From Elysia crispata (Eukaryota > Mollusca > Gastropoda > Plakobranchidae), in assembly GCA_033675545.1 (NCBI GenBank), contig JAWDGP010004715.1, forward strand, positions 265,001 through 329,000: 64,000 nucleotides of DNA. The letters run 5' to 3'. The translations under genes and the position numbers were made by a program. Below, one piece after another: positions 26,620 to 39,822 of this stretch (position 1 is its first letter; every line of letters starts with the position of its first letter). The notes under the pieces were generated by a model that saw only the letters and a list, made by a program, of their open reading frames with translations, did no database searches and was not told the origin of the DNA.

Positions 26620-27044
26620 AGAGTTTGATTTAATGGGAACTAAATATCTAAGCAAATACTGAGGCTAGATTTTCTTTCTCGCTTGTTGCATAGTTAATCT
26701 CTTTGTCCACTTAGCATTAGTTATACAAAGAGGTATGGCATCAATAGCCCTCGTGTTGTTGAAATAAAGCTGCTTCTATCAGTTTGTGTGAAGTTTGTAC
26801 TTGTACCTTGGATGGTTTGGTAATGTCTGGTCCGCGAAGGACTAGTCCAGATGTCAATGAATGCTATTTTGTCTGAAATTATTTCATATTACCAGTTACA
26901 TACAAGGTTAATTGGACTTGATTTCCTCGTCAAGGCTGTAAGGAGTTATGCTATGCTACTATAGAAATAAAGAAAGCAGTCAAACAAGTATCACTTAACC
27001 ACTGAGCCAGCATGAAAGTCACTGTTCCTAAAGCATCTATTTTT

Positions 27045-27230
27045 GTGGATGTGAATGGCTCAGTGGTTAAGTGCCTGGTCTTGTCTCGGCAAGGCGACTG
27101 GTGCCGCATCGAGATGCGGGTTCGATCCCTGTTCATTCCATCTCTTCTAATGTGTCCCGCCTTCCGTCTGATTTGTCGTTCTCGAGCTAAATCTAGGTTG
27201 TGGTTAGTTTTTCTATACCATGCTATGCTA
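27045..27230 (+). mobile_element. tRNA-derived SINE head, unit B (single copy)
   Basis: A box 'tggctcagtgg' and B box 'ggttcgatcc' both intact, followed by the common tail ctcgagctaaatctag. Only one copy here against three in A. Confidence 0.75.
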
Positions 27231-27521
27231 CTGAAATAGCAGACAAAGTTGGGGTTCAGGGTAGACAATAACTATTTCCTCGCCAACAGCCAACAGGGTT
27301 TCCAAGGAATTTTGCTAATTTACAGCCAAGAATTTTCTTTGAAGATCAATGAATGCAGAAGAACAAAAGGTTTCCAAATCCTGATTTAATGGGGTATAGA
27401 TTTTTCTTCCAAGTTCTGCTTAATGTCTTAACGTAATTGAAATATATGGAATAGAGTCTATGTCGTTAATAATTTTTTTGTGTTTATCATCGTTTTCGTG
27501 AATACTTCTATCATTACTAAC

Positions 27522-28557
27522 GACTAGAAATCTGCCAGGGGAGTGAGGCGTTGACCGAGGATGGAGGCATTGATGGAACCTTTGCAGGATTTGTCCTCTG
27601 ACTATGCAGGCACGTAGATTTCTGGAGACCAACGGAATCAATTTTCGTGGATAGGCCCTGTCCGTCTTAGACAAAAACCCGTTCTTAACCATGGGAGACG
27701 GACCTTCAACGAAATGGATAATTGGGAATGTACCGATCTCAAATGCTTCCTCAGAAACTGAAACTGCCTTAAAGAAACAGGGTGTGAGCATTAGATCCTC
27801 CATATAAGATGAAACTTACCGACATCGCAACGGCCAGCTAACCCACTTCAAAACTGGGAGACGGGTTGTCTATATGGACTTGCCTGTGTCCCCATTATCC
27901 AAATATATAAGAATAGGGGCAAACTAATTAGGCTTCTTACATTACAAAGAGCAAGAAGTTAGGAAGACCAATGGAACGGTCAAGCCGGCGTCAGCTAATG
28001 AACAAGGAAGTCCAGGTCAGTCTCAGGGTCCGTCAATGGCAGCTGACCAAGATGACCAGGCTGATGACGAGAGGGATACCTCAAGAGCTCAGCAAAATAA
28101 TAGTAACACTGAGTCACACAAAAAAAAGTGATTGAGAGGGCAAGAGCAACTTTGAAGAAAAAACAGACAAACATTGAGTTTTTTAAAGCGGGAAATCAAA
28201 GGCCAATTGGACACAGATCTGCAGAGCCGCGCAACAAAAGGTCTCTATGTGATCGAACTTCTTCAGACAGTGATCGTATGGCTGATAAAAGGAAGAAAGG
28301 GGGCTGCGCTGTGAGCAGTGTGGAGTCGAGAGGTATGAGCGAGGAGGGGGAAACAACGGAGATAAGATCGACTGCGACTGACTGGTTTGAACACAGTGAC
28401 TTTGTCACCACTGCGTTTCCCGTGTGCTCCCAAGTTGACGACATTTTAAACACAAAAGGACTTCGCCTCTGCTTATTGATTATATTTAACACCCTCTTTA
28501 TTATGAGTGGAACTGTACTCTTCCTTTTCTTTCATATTTTCCTCATACCTCTTCTCC

Positions 28558-28631
<74 letters not shown>

Positions 28632-28635
28632 GTAT

Positions 28636-28699
<64 letters not shown>

Positions 28700-30305
28700 G
28701 TGGGACAATTTTTCTATCTAATACCTCATTTCACCGAATTATGAAGATCCTCAAGTTAAAATGCCCAGGACTGAATAATCGGTTAAAACGCACACTACTC
28801 TTCAAGCAATTTAACTATTTTGACATACTATGTTTACAAGAAACATATGTTACAGACAGCAGAGCCGTTGAATGGATGAAAGAATGGAGTGGCGATTGAT
28901 TTTATCACGCGTTAAGCAATAGAAGCAAAGGTCAATCAAATTAGTAAATCAAAATTTCCACGGAAAAAATATAGAGTTTATTATATTTAATGAGCGGTGT
29001 GTCTGTCTAACATTTTATTGGAAGATCACCATTACACAGTTTTGCTAAAGCAGAAGAAAGAGATGCGTTTCTAGAAGAATTAAATGAAATAATTACAAAT
29101 CTAGATCGCAACAATCAAATTGTGTGAGGTGATTTTAATATGATCTATAATAACGACTTGGACAATGTTGCAGCAGCCCCACATAGTAACAGAGAAAGAG
29201 GCAACTTCTTAATTATCCTGAAAGTCTTAGAACTAGAGGACAGTTGGAGATTTTAAACAATAATGCAAAACAATTCACGTGGTTCCGCAATGCACCTCAT
29301 GCAGCAAGAAGATTGGATTATACTCTTTGTGATGTTAATGTAGCACAACATCTGACCAACTCAGAGATAATAGAGTATCCATGCACAGACCATAAAGCTG
29401 TCATGACCGAGATACAAATGGACAAGTTTCCTAGATGTTCTTTCAGATGGCTTTTAAACTAACTGCATCTAAAAGATAAAACATTTATTGCCGTAACAAA
29501 GTTGCATTACAATATCAATACGAGACGTTTTTTGCACGCCTCGAGATAGAACTACTGTCCAAAACAAAGGGTCTTAGAATTAGATCAAGGGTAAAATGGA
29601 TCAAGGAAGATGAATGAAACACTAAATATTTTCTCAACTTAGAGCGCCGACGAGCATCTAATAACTCAATAAAGCAAATAAGAACGGAACAAGGAATAGT
29701 CGTCAAAGATCCAAACGATATTTTGCTAGAAACGAAAAGATATTATGAAAAGCTACATACCAAAGACATGTCAACAAACAATGTAGGAAATAAACTGGAA
29801 AATCTCTTCAATGATTCCACTTTGAATATGTTGAGTGAAGATGAAAAGGAGATGTGTGACGCTCCTTTACACCTAGAAGAATTAGGGGCCGCGCTAATTT
29901 TTTTTAAAATGATTCCTCTCCAGGATCAGATGGTATTACTCCTGGATTTTACAAAGTGTTCTGGCAACGATTGAAGGCACCTCTATTTAATTCGTTACAG
30001 AGCTCAATTGAAACAGGTGAATTGTGTATGACTCAAAGAAGGGGAATAAATAATCTTATACATAAAGGTAACAGTACAAACTGAGATGACCTGTGAAACT
30101 GGAGACCTGTGACGCTCACTAACGTAGATTACAAAACATTGACAAAATTGTAGCAGTCAGGTTACAGGGAGTAATAAAAAGCATAATACATGAGAACCAA
30201 AGTGTATTCAGGAACATAGCAGCTCACGTAAGACGCCTAAGTGATATTATGCGGTTTGCTAAAAATGAGTAGTTAAGTGGTCTTGTTATTTCATTGCATT
30301 TCCAA
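27522..30305 (+). mobile_element. LINE fragment between units B and C
   Basis: Same extent and same 3' cut as the copy at 13890-16660. The ORF1-like frame is more open here (28128-28560: KRSLCDRTSSDSDR, SSVESRGMSEEG). The endonuclease is recognisable (LQETYVTDSRAVEW) but broken, and RT sequence ends at the junction with unit C. Confidence 0.85.
28559..28696. repeat. Compound (CT)n(TA)n microsatellite inside LINE
   Basis: CT tract 28559-28622 and TA tract 28638-28696, at the same LINE position as the tract at 14939-15052. Confidence 0.95.
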
Positions 30306-30649
30306 AAGGTCTTCTCATTAATATGCAATGAAAATATTTTACCTAATCATCACTACCAATTACAGGTGTTAAATTCTTCTTATTACTAGATAGCAATAAA
30401 AATATTGGGTTATCTTCAATACAAGTTAAGATGCCTCAATCATTAAATGAGCTTTACACCTGTTTTCCCACTAAGAAGGGTTGTGTGTATTCAAATATTT
30501 CTGATCAGATGCTTTTGCTTCCCTCTGATTCGTTTTGCCTTCAAACAGAAAGATTACATATTTTAAAATTGTTTTAAATATGTGTGATAATAAATCGAAA
30601 TAGTAACTAATATAATATTTTACACAAAATCTTCTAAATCAGGAATTGC

Positions 30650-30900
30650 ATAAAGTGAAAGCATGAGTCACTTTGAGAGCCAGTTTTTATTTTATATAAT
30701 AAAGCTGAGTTGAAAATCGTTAAAATCAAAACAAAAAACATGAAATAAATTTTGAAATATCTTGGTGAGACTGAGATAACACAAATCGCTGGATGCCTAT
30801 TGATTTTTTTCACAATAAAGCTGAAATCAGTTTGCTCTCTGAAGTTAATATTTCCAACTGGGTAGACGTATTTCTGTACCTGATATTGAATAAAAAAAAC
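30650..30900 (-). CDS. Conserved short ORF (FSFIVKN type), unit C copy
   Basis: Core NINFREQTDFSFIVKKINRH is open on the minus strand behind the same acceptor-like site; flanks are diverged. Confidence 0.28.
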
Positions 30901-30938
30901 AACAACAGATCTGTAAGTTTATTATGAATCAAAGAAAA

Positions 30939-31133
30939 CTAGTAGCATTTGGGATGAAGGGAGGGATACATTTTTTGGAATTTTTTTGTAAACAAGAGGA
31001 AACAAGTTACAAAGACTTTCAGAAAAATGGTAGCGGTTGCCCCATTTTCAAGAAAATAGTTAACTTTCATTCTCTGTGTGACTTCAAAGCGACCTTTCTT
31101 AAGCTCCCGTAGGGCCGCAGTCATAGTTTCCAT
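30939..31133 (-). CDS. Conserved short ORF (RMKVNYFLENGAT type), unit C copy
   Basis: 64 codons, with the N-terminal 33 residues almost as in B (METMTAALRELKKGRFEVTQ). It diverges after NGAT. Confidence 0.33.
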   Translation of the reverse strand: METMTAALRELKKGRFEVTQRMKVNYFLENGATATIFLKVFVTCFLLFTKKFQKMYPSLHPKCY

Positions 31134-31290
31134 CTTGAAGTTCAGGACAAATTAGATTCGCTGCAGGATACTCACAAAAACAGATAAAATAACTTGATCG
31201 TTTGGTTCAGATAATTGTCTGTACATTGCTTTAGCACTGAGCACATAAAATTGAAGGGAAGTCCACGTTATAACCCACTCTTGTTAAAAT

Positions 31291-31545
31291 CTAAAAACTA
31301 AAATGATATTTCGATATTCCTATAGGCTGTGTGAAGCAATGAGGCTGATTTTCCGTTGGGTTATAGTTCTCGCTAAGAGTCAGTTTCATATTTTTTTCAT
31401 ATATGGACGGATTGCTTTGGTTACACGAGGACTCTTTATAACAGGAATATGGCTTTAGTGCAAACATAACCAGTTCAAACAATAACGAATCATGGTCGAT
31501 GAAAGGTATCACCCTTCTCGGTTTTATTTCTATATCAAATTCCAA
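31291..31545 (-). CDS. Conserved short ORF (FIDHDSLLFELVM type), unit C copy
   Basis: 84 codons, same length as the unit B copy, with scattered replacements (e.g. ALKPYSCYKESS for PLKAYPSYKESW). Confidence 0.3.
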   Translation of the reverse strand: MEFDIEIKPRRVIPFIDHDSLLFELVMFALKPYSCYKESSCNQSNPSIYEKNMKLTLSENYNPTENQPHCFTQPIGISKYHFSF

Positions 31546-32869
31546 AGTTTTATTTTACTCGTCCCTGTTTGATGTTAAAGGCTAAAGCGACGAAGATTCA
31601 ATAGCTAAAATACAATTAGCAATTAAAATAATGCACAATGACCAGTCTGCCGTAGATTAATTTTTCCGAAATCATTTTGTTTTAGCATTCTGTTCATAAT
31701 AATGTTGTAGACCAGACTTATTTGAATATGCTCTGTTATGCTGAAATCTGAATTTTATTGATCTTTTAATCAATTATACCTATATGTATCTATTTCTGGA
31801 ATTAAAAGTACTCTTGTAAAACAAAAGTCATAGTTAATTGAAAAATAAATTGGTTTTTAAAAAAATGAAGAAAAAGCATGCCACAAATTTAAATACGTCC
31901 ATTGTAACTTTGTAACATTTATGAATCTTTTTACATTGTTGTCTTTTATTTGATAACGATTTTAAAAATGTTACCAAGGACAACCTCTCACTTTGTTGAT
32001 GATGATGGTGATAATGTTTGGAATGTCGTGGTAAGGGTAAAATATAAAAAGACGAAGAGAAAGCCAAAAAAAGTTCTGTTAAGATTTTCCTCACTCAAAA
32101 TTTTTTTTAAAAATTGTCGACGATACAGCTTTGTCAAGGATTTTAGTTTCACAAAATGCTAAAGGTTATTCGTTATTGTTAATGTTGCTTTAAGAAGTTA
32201 AATGTTTCTTGTGAGAACTGATATCTCAGCGCTCATTTTCTTATAAAGCCGTCAATGGCTAAGATTGGTCGCTTGTGTAGGGTAGTTTACTGGATCTTGA
32301 GGATTCTCAGTTTTATAGGTAAATATACACCTTTATTTTGAGATTTTGAGGAGCACCATTGAGCTACTCTCCTTTTTGCCCCATAAATTTTAAATCTAGT
32401 TGTCTCCTGAAAGTATCTGCTTAAATCATTGAGGAAGATTCAAAGCTCGTCCAGTTCTTTAGATGACCCATTTTCAGAACAGTAGCATGAAGAACTTAGT
32501 CCCTTATTTCTGGAAGGGAAAGGTTTCTTAGGTTTGCTCTTTGTGGATTAATTTCATGATGCTTGAGTCTTGCATGAACTCTTTACACGGTTCATTATCT
32601 AGTGATAACTTTGCCTTTAACACCCAAAGATATTTTAAAAAATATAATTGTGGCACTCTAAATGGAAAAAAATCAATCACTTTATTCAAATTTCTCGGTA
32701 CTCCATAAAATCAATGATTCTAAAGATCTCGTGAATGAAACGTTTAAAGATGAGCAACAATCTCCTTCAAAGTTAATCAAAATATATTTGCATGTCGATC
32801 TAAACCAATTAACTATATAAAGTTCATGTACACTTTTTTCAGGAAATACTTTTTATAACTTTGCTTACC

Positions 32870-34289
32870 TCAGCCATTAATTATGCTCTCGATATCTGTT
32901 GATGGAATATTAAGAATAGAAGTAAAATAGAACTTTATGTTAATGAGTGGACAACACAAAACTATAAATGAACACACATTTCCTTTTAGGACCAGAGGCT
33001 TTTTAAAAATCAAGATGATTTTTTTTTCAAGCGCACAAATTTCAATATGGTAAATGGTTAATAATTATGTTAACACCAAAATCAATCCGAAATTAAGGTG
33101 TTTTCCAAACCTTTCTCATTGCGTCAATCTATAGATTTATATATTTCTTTATCTGTCATTCTATCTTTCTATCTCTATATAGCATTTTTTAAGCTTGCAC
33201 CATAGAACTAAGCCAAAAATGTTCAAGTTGTTACTTCATAATGTATGATCATGTATTGAAAACCAGGAAAAACGTTTTATAGCAACAAATTATCTTGACC
33301 TAAACAGATCTTTTTTATTTGAAGCGCAAAACGTTAATATGTTAACATCAAAATCGATCTGAGCCGATACTAAGATAATTTTTCCAAACCTCCAATCTAT
33401 AGATTTCAATATTTCTTTATCTATCATTCTATCTATTTATCCATATCAACAATCACAAACACAAATATTGTTGACCTGCTGTAAATTTATGGGAAGATGG
33501 ATTTTTTAAGCTTGTAACATAGAAGTATGCCTAAAAATGTTTTACTTGTTAACTTATATCTTATGTTGAAAACCAGGGAAATCTTTAATAGTAATAAATC
33601 ATCTTGACCAAAAAGCGATTTAAAATTTCAATCTATTTTTAAATCATGAAGAATTCCGTAGTTAATATTACTCACCGCATCTTGGTTTATTTCTAAACCA
33701 TCCCCTTAATTTCAGAAGATATCTCTTTCTCAAATTAGTTAAACCGTTAATACAGGTAGCATACCTTTCTGCAGCACTGCAGAGAAGAAAAAAATAAGCG
33801 TGAGTATAGATTACAACCATCATTTTGATCATGGAGAGAAAAATTCAATGTTTCGCCTTTTCCTTGATAGGTGGAGTTAATAATTCTAAAAGATTCCTAA
33901 ACTACAGTCCGTCTACCACAGAAGGTTCTTCAAGACTGTGCCAAAGTTTCCAATATTTAAAGTGATCTTGCTGATAAAGCCACATTGTGTCGTGAGTTGA
34001 TATCACTATTGGATCCATATTTTAGAAGGAAGGTAGGGAGAGGCAAAATAGTAGAGATGTTGTAATTTACTCCTATTTGCGTATGTTGGAAACAAAGCAA
34101 TTGCACAGAACGAAAACTTTGTATTTGATGAGGTATCCAGATGCCAATGTCATTGTCAGTTAAACACTCCACCATCTGGGCTTTCCTATGTCTCATAGGT
34201 TGAGCTTAACACAAACACACTCTCTCTCTCTCCCTTTCTCTCTCTCTTTCTTTCTGTCTATCTGTCTGTCTATCTTATCTCTCTCACTC

Positions 34290-34343
<54 letters not shown>

Positions 34344-37264
34344 AATCTCTAAATCTCTAAATCTCTCTCAACAAAATTTAAAATTGCCATGTAACATATG
34401 TAAGAAACAAAAGGATATTACAAGAAGCATGGTGATTTTTTCAGGACAAAATCATTTATGCTTACGGCATTTATTTAGTATAAACGTATAAACATAAAGA
34501 CATGAAGTCATATCTAGCACGCGAAAAAAAAAACAATTAAAAAATGGTTTGTTTGTGCTATGAAGTCACCTGCGAAACACCACTTAGCCTATCAATTTTT
34601 ACAATGTGTGGAAAATATCATGTCCAATTTTAATTCAATTTAAAAGCGAGAAAAGATGTGATGTCACCAAGGGTTTTCAACAATCTTAGAACAATAAAGG
34701 TCGGACCTTACCACCACTGAGCCAGCTCAGCTGTGTCAAAAATAAAAAATCGAATTTTACTCAAAGAAATATTGTTTTAACAGTACACGAAGTTTAATGT
34801 TACCGACGTCATTACTGTTTTAGCTGTAATATGATATTAAATATTCCTCACATTATTACTGTTGTAGTTGTAACACGATGTGAAATATTACCTTAATTAT
34901 TTCTTTTTTAGCAGTAATACGAAGTTAAATTTTACCTACCTTATTACTGTTTTAGCTGTAAGGCGATAAGAAATTTTACCTACATTATTACTGTTAGAGC
35001 TGTAATACGAAATTAAATGTTACGCACAGTATTACTTTTTCAGCTGTAACACAGTTTTCTTTAAATCGGTTCTATGTAAAATGAGTCAGACAATATTGTC
35101 ACAAGTCTTTAAAGCTTTTAATGTGGATTTTTTTTTAAAAGCCGGCGATAAGCGTTGTTAAAGGGATGTCACATCCGTACCTTTTACCTTCTTTTTGTTC
35201 AAAACAAATAGTGGAATAATTAATCATTAATTGCTTTGGAAGAACTAATGCATGAAACAGGGGCGCACCTACCTGCACCAATGATGCTCCTCATACGTTA
35301 TTAACGCTCCTTCCAGAAATCCGTCTAAGCAATACTGTAGGGTATTGGGGGTTGACGTCACAACTAAAAACATGAAAAAAATTACAAATCATTAATTTTA
35401 ACTGTCAAAGCGATGTTTTGAAGATATTAATTGTCTTTTAATTATGTTGATTCCCTTATAGGGTCGCAAAAATGAATTAGCACCCTATCACAATGAGGCC
35501 GTCATTTAAAATATCCATAATATTACTGTATTTGTCGTTTGAAATTACTCAGTCAGCTAAAAATGAGAAAAGTATGTTCCAAAGGGTCAGCTACGTTTTT
35601 TATGCGACCTTGGGAGGCTTTGTTTGCGAAATCCTCTCTTATTACCCAATCCATACATTTGAAACTTTGTAGGCGTCTACAGCAGTCATGTGGCTAGGTT
35701 CTAAACCATAAAAACCAACGCAAACTGCTTTCCTCGATTTCCCCAAAATCCTTTGCTTCGTTAAAATAGGCTAACTTACGATCCCCAATTTCGCGCGCCA
35801 TTTTTTTCCAACAGAAGTCCTTCTCAATCGGCTTGAGGTGTAGATCTAGGTTTAAATAAGGGCGTGGCTCATAATTTCCGCAAGGCAGTGCACTTTTATG
35901 CACTTTACGCAAAAAAATCAAAGATTCCTAATTAGCGTTTAAAGGATCTAAAAAACAGATTGGGGAAGAAGAGAATATTAAAACGATTTCTTTCATTCCA
36001 AAAGGAATTAAATTCTATACCGAAATGTTCTGTTTAGAACCAGAATTATCGAGATATCTAGATGTAGGTAAAGATGGTTAGGTGGGGGAATATATCCCAA
36101 TCATGTAAGTGAAAGGAAGATATCAGTACTATTTATAAGTCTCTTTAACTACACACTCTCACCCCAGCCTCGGCAAATTGACACCAGGGTCCCGTTTGTA
36201 GAACGGGGTTTTGAGCTTGTTTACAATAAAAAAATAGATTTGGGATGGTTTGGCCATTCTCCTCACAACCCAAGATTAAGTACTTAAATAGAACGCACAA
36301 GGACAGTAAATAATTATAATTCTAGCTTGGTGCGGTAGTATCATCGTGTTTATCAACGAAACAGAGGCTGCAGAGATCAAATGGGTGGAGCTGAAGGGGA
36401 CCATCCAGATCTGAGTACCGTGGAGAATTGCTTGAGCGGCTTTTGGTTCATATGGAAATCTAGAGACATAATTCAAAATAATCGCTTGTGATGTTTAGCT
36501 GATTCTCAGCACAATGACCAAAGAAAACATTATTTGAAGAAAAAAAATGATCAACTTTTGTCTTTCAGATGACGGCTGGTGTAAAACTTTTCGCGCTCTG
36601 TGGACGATTACCATTTGGTAAAGTGTTCAGATTAAAAAAAAAATATTTTTACACCTTTAGAACAAATCAAGGATTTTTATATTAAACCTTCACTGTGATG
36701 ATAAAAGTGAGCATGGGTAGTAAATCAATATACGAAGTAAGGACTTGCTTTTGATCTAAACATGTATAAAGTCACCACCTCATCGGTAGAATAATGATGA
36801 CATTGTTCTAAATTTTACTATTGCGATAAGGGTTGAATAGAAGTCTTTGGCCTATCGTATAGGTATCAATTAACTTTGTTAAAAAAGCTTTTGTCAAGAA
36901 AGAAGGAGAAGTAGTCTTTGAGCAAGAAACCGGCCGATACGCTATAATATATATCATATGATAAAATAATTTTATAACACAGAGGTAACTTATGTAGATT
37001 TAAATTTAATTCTTTTTTTTTTTGGGGGGGGGAGAAAGGGTGGGGAATTGGCAAGAGTAGTATGGGGAAAACGTGGAGTAGTTGTTCCTATTTATGGCAG
37101 GAAATTCACACCCTACTAGCTCCTTAGACACACGAAAGAAATCTGCATCATCTACTTACTGTTAGAATTCTAAGAAGTACAAACTCTTAGATATTTCATT
37201 TTTACTCACCGCCATCTGCTGGCATGATGTGAAGTGCCAAACAAATGATGAATGCAATCCTCAT
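32870..37264 (-). CDS. Secreted four-cysteine small protein, unit C copy
   Basis: CDS parts on the minus strand are 37264-37210 (MRIAFIICLALHIMPADG), 35363-35273, 33776-33676 and 32895-32870. Exon 1 is at about 38018-37982 behind a TATA-like TATAAAT. The donor of exon 2 is gtgagt. Predicted length is 90 residues. Exon 4 has lost five codons in frame relative to A and D, between TNL and RKRY, so the last Cys-Cys loop is shorter (x24). All four cysteines, all phases and the C terminus IESIING are kept. Exon 3 reads VTSTPNTLQYC, GFLEGALITY and ends in HHWC. Compared with its mirror partner D, the differences in exon 3 are all amino-acid changing. No known family is recognised; the protein is probably exported. 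Confidence 0.72.
33957..34196 (-). CDS. Conserved short ORF in intron 3 (MRHRKAQ type), unit C
   Basis: 79 codons, nearly identical to the A and D copies. No motif, status unclear. Confidence 0.2.
   Translation of the reverse strand: MRHRKAQMVECLTDNDIGIWIPHQIQSFRSVQLLCFQHTQIGVNYNISTILPLPTFLLKYGSNSDINSRHNVALSARSL
34218..34375. repeat. Pyrimidine tract in intron 3, unit C
   Basis: CT repeats with CTTT/CTGT interruptions, ending in three 'ctctaaat' steps. Confidence 0.95.
34780..35060. repeat. 44-bp minisatellite in intron 3, unit C (about 6 copies)
   Basis: Same repeat as in B, with more drift between copies. Confidence 0.85.
35774..35868 (-). promoter_or_regulatory. Conserved GC-box/TATA-like block with candidate alternative first exon, unit C
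   Basis: Minus strand GCCACGCCC, then TATTTAAA, then the GTAAGT donor at 35779-35774. Only in this unit does the first ATG after the box (ATGGCGCGCG) stay open to the donor (MAREIGD). Its phase there is 1, which fits exon 3. That product would lack the signal peptide. In the other units the equivalent reading meets a stop, so this may be coincidence. Confidence 0.3.
36325..36460 (-). pseudogene. Trypsin-like (S1) serine protease exon relic, unit C
   Basis: Same relic as in B: FPYEPKAAQAILHGT and SSTHLISAA are readable, and the catalytic-His position is lost by the same short change, so the loss predates the B/C split. Confidence 0.55.
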
Positions 37265-37981
37265 ATTGCTGCTTGAAATTCTGTGAATACGATTTCGAAT
37301 TGGCCGGACATAAAAATATGTCATGGTTTGTTCAGTTTAATGTGCCAGGATAAGTAGAAACTATATTTTTTCTCTTTTTTCAAACATCAAGAGCTGAACA
37401 AGAAGAATACATCAGTATTATTTGATACCTAAACTCAAATTTTCAGTACTGTGTCTGAATGACGCGTCACAAATAAAGCCAATGCAAGGGATGATAAAGA
37501 TTCAAATATTTCAAAGTTGAGAATATCCACTGTGTTCTCAATACTTATTTGACAAAATATACATTTAGTTTGATACTTTTGCCATATCATAAGAGGATTA
37601 GCTAATTTTTTTAATTTTTTACCTTAAGTAGTACCTTTTGACCTCTTCCCACATACGTATCTTTATGAACATTGCAAAATGAGTATTTTAACATTATCAA
37701 GTTAACTCGTAAAAGCGTTTTGAAAATATAAGGCAAGATAGTTTTTTTTTTTAATTTCACTTAAAACCTAATAAGAAAGTTTCTTACACACCCAAAAGAC
37801 ACTCAGAGAGACGGATAGAGTGAGAGGAGAAAACAAGAATCGAGGTTTAAAATCGGTGGACATGTTGGATGGAACAGGGAAGCTGCGATGTTAATAAATA
37901 AGAGAGACAGCAGAAATACCGACAGAAATAGAGACAGAAATAAAGCAAGACTATGTGTACGAAAGGCTATAGGAAACTTAC

Positions 37982-38049
37982 CTTCCTCTGCACATGGAGA
38001 GAAACAATCTTCAAACTAGAAATAATATGGGACAGTCGCAAGATTTATA
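37982..38049 (-). promoter_or_regulatory. TATA box and non-coding exon 1, unit C
   Basis: Minus strand TATAAAT at 38049-38043 and exon 1 ending gcagaggaag before GTAAGT at 37982. Confidence 0.55.
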
Positions 38050-38129
38050 GCGTTTACAGTAAAATAAATAAGCATAAATATTTGCTCATAATTAATATCA
38101 GCAAGAAGATTTGCATGTTATTTAGTTGG

Positions 38130-38160
38130 GTTTTGTTGTTGTTGTTGTTGTTGTTGTTTT
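38130..38160. repeat. (TTG)n microsatellite, unit C
   Basis: About eight TTG units just upstream of the promoter; unit D has the matching AAC run followed by poly-A (47141-47168). Confidence 0.9.
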
Positions 38161-39192
38161 TATAATGAGATCAAGACAACATGTTTGACAGTTGAGATTT
38201 AAATTTATATCTCCGCATCCATAGGATTTATTTAACTAAGATGCTATAGAAAAACTCCGATAAGACCACTCATAAAGTTTTATTCATGTTCGTTGAATAA
38301 TAGCGCTTTTTAATGAACACCATGTTGTATTGATTTTTGAAACAGATGTTCTTTATTGGCTTGTTTTCAGAGTGCTTTAAAATAATCAATGCATTGCTAT
38401 GTGTCATCTGAAAAGAGTAAAAGCTATACGGTTTACATTATGATTAATTTATCGGAAGTTTAACGTTAGTCTTGTTCTAGTTTACGGAAATAATGTAATA
38501 TTTGGCGTGATAAAAATGTTTTTGAAGATATAATTCGATCATGTTTTTATCTTTATTTTAATCATAACGAAAAATCACAATATTTTTCCAATAGGAATTT
38601 AATAAAAAATTTAATTTAAGTATTTTTATGTTTAAAATGGCCTGGGATTTTCAACCATTTTTCTATCTTGTCAAAAAGTGTCAAAGCCCAAGAGAAACTT
38701 TATAAGAAAGTATATTTAAGTATAATTTTACATTATCTAAGTTTGAGAAGAATACAATAGACAAACATCATAACACCTTACAATATTAATTTATATCTAA
38801 GACATATCAACAAGTCAAAATACTCAGTCTTTTGATTCATAATGTTCTCTTAATATTTCTCTAAAGTACAGCTCTGTGTATACATGCATAAATAATAATT
38901 ATACATGACTAATCATTTGTAACAAAATTTTCTATTTTATAACATGATGCCATGTCAATATATATAATGCGATATTTCAAAATCCCAGAATATCAAGAAT
39001 ATCATTAAAGATTGTCGCGTAATGCTTTCTGATTCAAATTTATGTTTATTAGTGAGACGAAGACCGAAACTCTTTTAAATCATTGAAACACTAATATAAT
39101 ATGTAACTACCATGCGACAGGGTACGTGTTTCTTTAATATTCATAATCTTTATCCGATAAAGATATGAGAAAAGTAAACTTTACTATATTCT

Positions 39193-39390
39193 GTGAGTCA
39201 TCATGTGTCCTTAAAATGCGCGGCTTGGCGTAAAGTCACAAAATTATGTAAACCTTTGATATGTTCAGCAGTAAAACAAAACCTGATGCATAGATACGGC
39301 TCATTTAATCTGACGTGCGCTACTGCTTTCATTTTCTGTAAGGATTTGTCAGAAGCGCTGGTCTGTCTGTATGTAGAGAGTTTATTTTAA
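39193..39390 (+). CDS. Cys-rich conserved open segment, unit C
   Basis: 65-codon ORF with its own Met (MSHHVSLKCAAWRKVTKLC). A one-base change near 39350 alters the C-terminal end relative to B and E (CKDLSEAL instead of CKECQKR). Status as for 26461-26619. Confidence 0.25.
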   Translation: MSHHVSLKCAAWRKVTKLCKPLICSAVKQNLMHRYGSFNLTCATAFIFCKDLSEALVCLYVESLF

Positions 39391-39822
39391 TGGGAACTAA
39401 GAGAATTATCTAGTTCAAATACTGAGGCTAGATTTTCTTTCTCGCTAGTTGCATAGTTAATCTCTCCGTCCATTTAACATTGGTTATATAAAGAGGTATG
39501 GCATCAATAGCCCTCGTGTTGTTGAAATAAAGCTGCTTCTATCAGTTTGTGTGAAGTTTGTACTTGTACCTTGAATGGTTTGGTAATGTCTGGTCCGCGA
39601 AGGACTAGTCCAGATGTCAATGAATGCTATTTTGTCTGAAATTATTTTATATTACCAGTTACATACAAGTTTTTTTGGACCTGATTTTTTCGTCAAGGTT
39701 GTAAGGAGTTATGCTATGCTACTATAGAAATAAAGAAATCAGTCAAACAACATTAGAGGCAAGACCAGGCACTTAACCACTAAGCCAGCATGAAAGTCAC
39801 TGTTCTTGAAGCATATATTTTT

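Larger units (their letters stand above)
16665..27520. repeat. Amplified unit B (direct orientation)
   Basis: Full unit. It retains the protease relic and, unlike A, C and D, the segment 25480-26030 carrying the neighbouring gene's last exon. Its mirror partner is unit E, with which it shares that segment and the same class of exon 3. Confidence 0.85.

Noticed and set aside
27420-27803. ORF MEDLMLTPCFFKAV... on the minus strand
   Set aside because: It is antisense to the ORF1-like region of the LINE, and repeats wherever that LINE does.
36866-37054. Short ORFs near poly-T/G runs in intron 2
   Set aside because: Low-complexity sequence, not conserved between units.
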